Shown here: positions 58,949 to 64,000 of the stretch, in pieces
Layout of the letters: every line of letters starts with the position of its first letter
Position numbering within the stretch: position 1 is the stretch's first letter
From: Halictus rubicundus
Lineage: Eukaryota > Arthropoda > Insecta > Hymenoptera > Halictidae
Reading direction: 5' to 3'
NCBI RefSeq assembly: GCF_050948215.1
Contig: NW_027488716.1
Location: forward strand, 434,001-498,000
DNA: 64,000 nucleotides
Notes under the pieces: model-generated
Databases searched by the model: none
The model's input: the letters and a program-made list of their open reading frames with translations, nothing else
Told to the model about the DNA's origin: nothing
Made by a program: the position numbers and the translations under genes

Positions 58949-61267
58949 ATGTGCGAGGCAATGCCGGCGGGATCTTCGGATCCTGGTAGGGGCACCCTTG
59001 CCGGTAAGGTTCGCACGGAGGGGCGAAAACTGCCGAGTTGGGACGGGATTTTCGGTGACGGACCAGGGCAAGGCTGGGTGTTTTACAAAATTGACATGGA
59101 CGGCACAAAGGAAAAGAGTTTAGTTTACGGTGCAGGGGAGGGATACCCCAGTACCGGCGCGACTGTTGGTGGGCGAGCAGGCCACAGCGCGTCGTTATCC
59201 AACGACTGCGAGCCGAAGGTGGTGGACCACTGGGCCCCTTCGGAGGTAAATACTACCAGCGAAGCTGTGGTGACGGAAACGTCATCACAGATTTCGGGAG
59301 ATTCGGACGCGGGCGTGTCGCGCGCGGGAGCCGAGATGCGGGGGGCGGACGGAGCTCCGACGGGGAAGCGGCCCCGGCTGGAGCCGTCCGTGGCAGGAGG
59401 GGGGCTGCAGACGCGCAGCGGGAGGGTCGTCGGGGGGACCCCTGAGGAGGGCTCCTCGGGGGCGGGTGCTGAGCAGGTGCTCAGCGACCGCGCCGAGAGG
59501 GGCCAGCTCCACAAAATCGCGGAGCTAATGGAGTCCGCGGGGAAGCTGCCGACGGCGCAGCTGGCGGAGGAGGTGGAGGACGCGATGAGACGTGTGGAGG
59601 GCGTCTCCACCGTCTCCAGGGGCCTCAAGGGCAATTTTGCCAAGGAGCTCAGAGATTGCTCCGCGCTGGCCAGGGCCTATTGCACTACGCTGGTGCAGCG
59701 GGCATACACTGGCACGGCGTGGGGCAATAGCCAGGAGGTCGCCCGTCTCCGCCAACAGACCGAGGCCCTCGCCAAGGAGGTACAGGACCTCCGGGCGAGG
59801 CTTCGCGTCGCGGAGGCGGAGAAGCGGGCGGTCGCGGGAAAGACGGCCCCTGGGGCGGTACCCTCCGCCTCCTCAGGCGGGACCGCGGGGACGGGACCGG
59901 CGGCGGAAGCGTCGACGCGGGCGGCGGAGGGGGCGGGGGTACTGGACCCTCAAGCCCTTCTCCTCCGCGTCGACGCGATGGTGGCGGCCAGGAATGCCGA
60001 GCTGGAAGCGAGAATGGAGAATCGTTTCCGGGCAATCCTGGCCGGGATGGTTCCGGCTCTCCAGGGCAGGGGGGGAGGGACGCGCGATGCCCCGCCGGCG
60101 GCTTCTCCGCCGGCGGTGGTCGAAACCAGGAGGACTGGGCCGGTGGTGGTGTCCAGCGCCGGGGTGGTGCCACCCGTGGACATCCCGCCGCCGGTCGACC
60201 CAGCCTCCTGGTCGGTGGCGAAGTCGAAGTCCGCGAGGAAGGCGGAGAGGAGGCGGGCAGCGGCGGAGGAGAGGGCGGCCATAGCCCTCGCCGCCGAGTT
60301 GGCGGCCGCTGCTTCGGCGAAACGGAGGACGGCGACCGGGGGTTCGGCGGTCGGCACGCGAAAGGGGGCCGGCGCGATCACGGCGAAGCCGTCAAGTGGG
60401 AGGGTTGTTGCCCTGGGGCGCGCCCCCAAGTCCGGGGCCGTGGCGATCACGATCCCCGAGAGCTGTAAGCTCACCTACGCGGGAGTGATCGCCAGGGCCA
60501 GAGAGGCAATAGACCTCAAGGCGCTGGGGATTGAGTCGGGGGTGCTCCCCAGGAGGACCAAGACGGGGGGGATCCTCCTGGAGGTAAAGGGCCCGGAGGG
60601 CCAAGAGAAGGCACGGGCCCTCTCCACGAGGGTCTCTGAGGCCTTACAAGGGACTGGGGTTAAAGTCGTCCAGGCCGTCAAGCGAGGCGAGTTGCGCGTC
60701 GCTGGCCTGGACGACTCGGTTAGCGCAAGGGAGGTCGCGGCGGCACTTGCGGCTGCGGGGGGGTGCTCGGAGGCCGAGTTCCGGGTCGGAGAGATCCGGA
60801 GGTCCGCCTCTGAGCGGGTGCTGGGCTCCTGTTGGGCCCAGGGCCCCCTCGCGGCCGTCAGGAAGGTGGTGGCGGGGGGCCGGCTGCTGGTCGGCTGGTC
60901 CTCGGCGCGGGTGGAGGCACTGAGGGAGCGACCCCTTCAGTGCTTCCGCTGCTTGGAGACGGGGCACACGCGGTCGACCTGTAAAAGCACGGTCGACAGG
61001 AGCGCGAGGTGCTATCGGTGCGGTGCGACCGAGCACCGCGCCTCGGCCTGTGGGGCTGCCCCCAGATGCCCGCTCTGCGCGGATCTGGGGAGGCCCTCGA
61101 ACCACAGGTTCGGGGCCAAAGCGTGTGCCCCGGCTCCGAGGAGGGGTCGCGCGGCGGTGAAGGGAAGAGGGGAAAAGTCGGCGGCTGCACCCGCGCAGCA
61201 GCAGCCGACTACACCGGGGGCCCAGTCCCACCAGGGGGGGGAGCCTGCAGAGCAAATGTCAGGGTAG
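58949..61267 (+). CDS. Copy E ORF1: Gag-like RNA-binding protein
   Basis: 772 residues from the ATG at 58949, nearly the same as copy D ORF1. Differences seen: VVHKI becomes VFYKI, Arg to Gln in the coiled coil (RQQTEAL), and single changes Ala/Ser, Thr/Ala, Val/Ala and Lys/Arg. The three zinc knuckles are intact. It ends with the same MSG and TAG (61265-61267) followed in frame by ORF2. Confidence 0.87.
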   Translation: MCEAMPAGSSDPGRGTLAGKVRTEGRKLPSWDGIFGDGPGQGWVFYKIDMDGTKEKSLVYGAGEGYPSTGATVGGRAGHSASLSNDCEPKVVDHWAPSEVNTTSEAVVTETSSQISGDSDAGVSRAGAEMRGADGAPTGKRPRLEPSVAGGGLQTRSGRVVGGTPEEGSSGAGAEQVLSDRAERGQLHKIAELMESAGKLPTAQLAEEVEDAMRRVEGVSTVSRGLKGNFAKELRDCSALARAYCTTLVQRAYTGTAWGNSQEVARLRQQTEALAKEVQDLRARLRVAEAEKRAVAGKTAPGAVPSASSGGTAGTGPAAEASTRAAEGAGVLDPQALLLRVDAMVAARNAELEARMENRFRAILAGMVPALQGRGGGTRDAPPAASPPAVVETRRTGPVVVSSAGVVPPVDIPPPVDPASWSVAKSKSARKAERRRAAAEERAAIALAAELAAAASAKRRTATGGSAVGTRKGAGAITAKPSSGRVVALGRAPKSGAVAITIPESCKLTYAGVIARAREAIDLKALGIESGVLPRRTKTGGILLEVKGPEGQEKARALSTRVSEALQGTGVKVVQAVKRGELRVAGLDDSVSAREVAAALAAAGGCSEAEFRVGEIRRSASERVLGSCWAQGPLAAVRKVVAGGRLLVGWSSARVEALRERPLQCFRCLETGHTRSTCKSTVDRSARCYRCGATEHRASACGAAPRCPLCADLGRPSNHRFGAKACAPAPRRGRAAVKGRGEKSAAAPAQQQPTTPGAQSHQGGEPAEQMSG

Positions 61268-64000
61268 GCTGTTTTCAGGCCTATTCCGGTTCTGCAGGCG
61301 AACCTCAACCACTCGCGTGCGGCCCAGGACTTGTTTGTCCAGGCCGTGCGCGAGCGGGGGACTGGGTTGGCAGTGGCGGCGGAGCCGTACTCCGTTCCCG
61401 ATCACCCCTTCTGGGTGGGGGACGAGGCCGGCTCCGTCGCCATAGTGGCGGAGGGCCGCCGCGGGTCCCCGTCGATCTCCCTTCTGGAGAGAGGCGAGGG
61501 ATTCGTGGCGGTGCGGTGGGGGGACATCGCGGTCGTCGGAGTTTATATCTCGCCGAACCGTGGCCTCGATCATTTTCGGGGGTTCCTGGGCGGGCTGAGT
61601 AGCTGCATCGCGCGGTGCAGCGCCCGTCCGGTTCTCGTCCTGGGAGACTTCAATGCCCACGCGGTATCGTGGGGGAGTCCCAGGACGACCACTAGGGGAA
61701 GCGAGGTGTTAGACTGGGCGTCCGGCCTGGATCTCCGGTTGATTAACCGGGGATCCACGCCGACGTGCGTGCGGCCGCAGGGTGTCTCTATTGTCGATCT
61801 GACATGGGGGACGCCGTCGGCCGTGCGCCGAGTGTCGGGATGGAGGGTGGCGGAAGAACTAGAGCTGGCCTCTGACCACACGCCCATAGTCATGGACGTG
61901 TGGCCCGCCGCCCTCTACGCGCGGGATTCCCGGCACGGCCAGGTGGACCGACGGCCGCGATGGGCGTGGAACAGGGCGGACGAGGACCTGTTCCGGGCCG
62001 CTGTCGCCGCGGTAACGTGGGGGGGGCCCCAGCCGGCTGGGGGGGCACCGGCGCGCGGGGCGGAGCGGCTCCGGGAGGTGATGACGGCGGTGTGCGACAC
62101 CGCGGTGCCCCGGAGCCGGTCCGACCATAGAAGGGCGGCATACTGGTGGTCCGCGGGCATTGCAGAGCTTCGGCGTGCCTGCAATGCCGCGCGGCGCCAG
62201 TATGGCCGAGCGCGCAGGAGGCGCGACGACGAGGAGGCGAGGCTCCACGGGGAGTACCGAGCCGCGCTCGGGACTCTCCGGAGGGCCATCGCGAAGGCCA
62301 AGGCGGACGCGTGGTCGGAGCTCGTCGGCACGGTGGACGCGGATCCGTGGGGGCGCCCGTATAAGCTTGTAATGAGCAAGCTGCGCGCGTGGGCCCCCCC
62401 ACTGACGGAATCGATGGACCCTCCCTTACTCGAGGAGGTGGTGACGTCTCTCTTCCCGCGTGAGGGGGGACAGCGACACCGCCTCCATCCGGGCCAGGAG
62501 CCTCTCTCCTGGTCCGCGGAGTGGGAGGTGTCAGCCGGCGAGCTCGGGGAGGCGGTGACCAGGGCCCGTCGGGTGGGCCGCAAGGCCCCGGGTCCTGACG
62601 GGGTGTCGGGCCGCGCGTTGGTCTTGGCATTGGAGGGGGGGCTCGCTCCCGAACTCAGGCGGCTGTTCAACAGTTGTCTGAGGGAGGGAGTGTTCCCCCC
62701 ACTATGGAAGTCGGGCAGGCTGGTCCTCCTTCCAAAGGCGGGCAAGTCCCGGGACTCGCCCTCCGGGTACCGGCCAATTTGCTTGCTGGACGAGGCGGGG
62801 AAGTTGTTCGAGCGCGTTCTCGTTGGACGCCTCGTCCGGCACCTGTCGGGGGGAGGAGTCCCCGATCTGAGCGAGGCGCAGTTCGGCTTCCGGGGGGGTC
62901 TCTCCACCGTCGACGCAATTCGGCGGGTGAGGGCTCTCTCGGGGGCCTGTACGGAGGGGGGCGGTGTTGCGTTGGCGATCTCCTTGGATATCGCCAACGC
63001 GTTCAACACCGTCCCCTGGGATAGAATTTCGGAGGCCCTGGTCTTCCACCAGGTGCCTCCGTACCTTAGGAGGGTGATCGGGGACTATCTCTCCGACAGG
63101 AGCATAGAATATCCTGGCCGGTACGGGATGATTCGCAGGAGCGTCGTGCGGGGGGTTCCACAGGGCTCGGTGTTGGGCCCGTTGCTGTGGAACCTCGCGT
63201 ACGACAGCGTCCTGCGGGAGGGGATGCCTCCCGGTGTCAGCCTAACGTGTTACGCCGACGACACGTTGGTGCTTGCCACCGGGAGGTATACGAAGGAGGC
63301 CGTCTGCCTGGCGGAGCGCGGCGCGTGGCGCGCGGTACGCGCGATCCGGTCTCTGGGCCTAGAGGTGTCCGTCGCTAAGACCAGGGCCATGTGGTTTTAC
63401 CACCGGGCCCGGCTGGCGGCGCCTCCCCAGTGCTGGATCGCCGTGGGGGGGGGAGCGGTCGAGGTCGGGTTCCAGATGCGGTACCTGGGACTCGAGCTCG
63501 ACGGCCTGTGGCGTTTCTGCCGCCACATCGAGTCGCTAGTGCCCCGGGCGGAGAGGGCGACCGCTGCGCTCGGTCGTCTTCTCCCGAATCTCGGGGGACC
63601 CTGTGGACGGGTGCGTCGCCTGTTCGCGGTGGTGGTGCGGGTTTTAGTCCTGTACGGAGCCCCTGTGTGGGCGTACGATGTCTTGGCCGGGGGGCGTAGC
63701 GGTGTGCGAGCACTGCTGCGCCGAATCGAGCGCAGGCTGGCCATTGGCATCGTGCGGGGGTATCGCACCATCTCTTACGCGACGGCGATGGTGATGTCGG
63801 GGCTTATCCCCCTCGAGCTGGAGGCCCGCGTGTTGTCGGACGTACACGGGTACGCCAGGGACCTCCAGCGGAGGGGGATGGCTCCGGATCAGGTGGCGCT
63901 CGATGTGGCGGAGTACAGGGGCCGCGCTCGGCGGGCCGCCGCCCGGGAATGGCGCGAAAGCCTTCACGGGACGGAGGAAGGAGGGAGGCGGGCCGTTCGG
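61268..64000 (+). CDS. Copy E ORF2 (partial, window edge)
   Basis: 911 codons visible, in frame with ORF1 after its TAG and again without an ATG. Endonuclease and RT motifs are as in copy D, including YADD. The zinc motif and C-terminus lie beyond the window. No stop or frameshift up to 64000. Confidence 0.9.

Larger units (their letters stand above)
58768..64000 (+). mobile_element. Telomeric R1-clade LINE, copy E (continues beyond the window)
   Basis: Starts GGGGACC at 58768. It matches copy D with a constant offset of 6221 bases and no indels over the 5.2 kb visible. About ten single-base differences were noticed, several of them amino-acid changing. The window ends inside ORF2. Confidence 0.94.

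Overview
This is eukaryotic, insect-type DNA from a chromosome-end region. The left half is AT-rich, intron- and repeat-laden sequence. The right half is a stack of GC-rich non-LTR retrotransposons set in TTAGGG/CCCTAA repeats. The only recognisable host gene is a two-pore-domain (K2P) potassium channel of animal type. The AT-rich background with very GC-rich telomeric LINEs, and a telomere motif departing from the usual insect TTAGG, would suit a hymenopteran. That placement is inference, not proof.

Layout. 1-806: 3' part of a Tc1-like DNA transposon with a broken transposase. 1655-1931 and 9420-9949: two K2P exons on the + strand, separated by a 7.5-kb intron that holds a complete, apparently young Ty3/Gypsy retrotransposon (3479-8954). 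The second exon carries a TGA followed by 82 further open codons. 9950-25595: mostly sequence without recognisable genes, containing foldback/MITE-like elements (13682-13883, 18985-19336, 20577-21030), a piggyBac-like non-autonomous element (16359-18321) and a decayed Tc1-like transposase (24660-25070). 25596-32961: a nest of one LTR family. A solo LTR sits inside another LTR, and an internally deleted Gypsy element with identical LTRs (27156-32898) is inserted in a duplicated piece of the same LTR. 32962-36128: subtelomeric sequence with small hairpin repeats.

From 36129 to the right edge lie telomeric repeats and five R1-clade (TRAS/SART-like) LINEs. Degenerate CCCTAA repeats (36129-37841) are followed by two minus-strand copies (A, 5'-truncated; B, almost full length). 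The array changes orientation at about 45716-45755. Three plus-strand copies follow (C, D and E; E runs off the window). All four visible poly(A) tails run into the G-rich telomere strand (GGGTTAGGG, or TAGGG for D), so these are telomere-specific inserters.

Two subfamilies are present. A/B/C link ORF1 and ORF2 by an overlapping TAATG stop-start, visible in B and C. D/E have no ORF2 start codon: ORF2 follows ORF1 in the same frame after one TAG. The full-length 5' ends (C, D, E) each fold, by hand, into an HDV-like self-cleaving ribozyme whose first base is the first base of the element. Its P4 helix differs between subfamilies but stays paired. Together this suggests an expression scheme in which a ribozyme frees the element mRNA from telomeric read-through transcripts. 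ORF2 would then be made by stop-start coupling or stop read-through, and the endonuclease/RT would re-insert copies into telomeric repeats.
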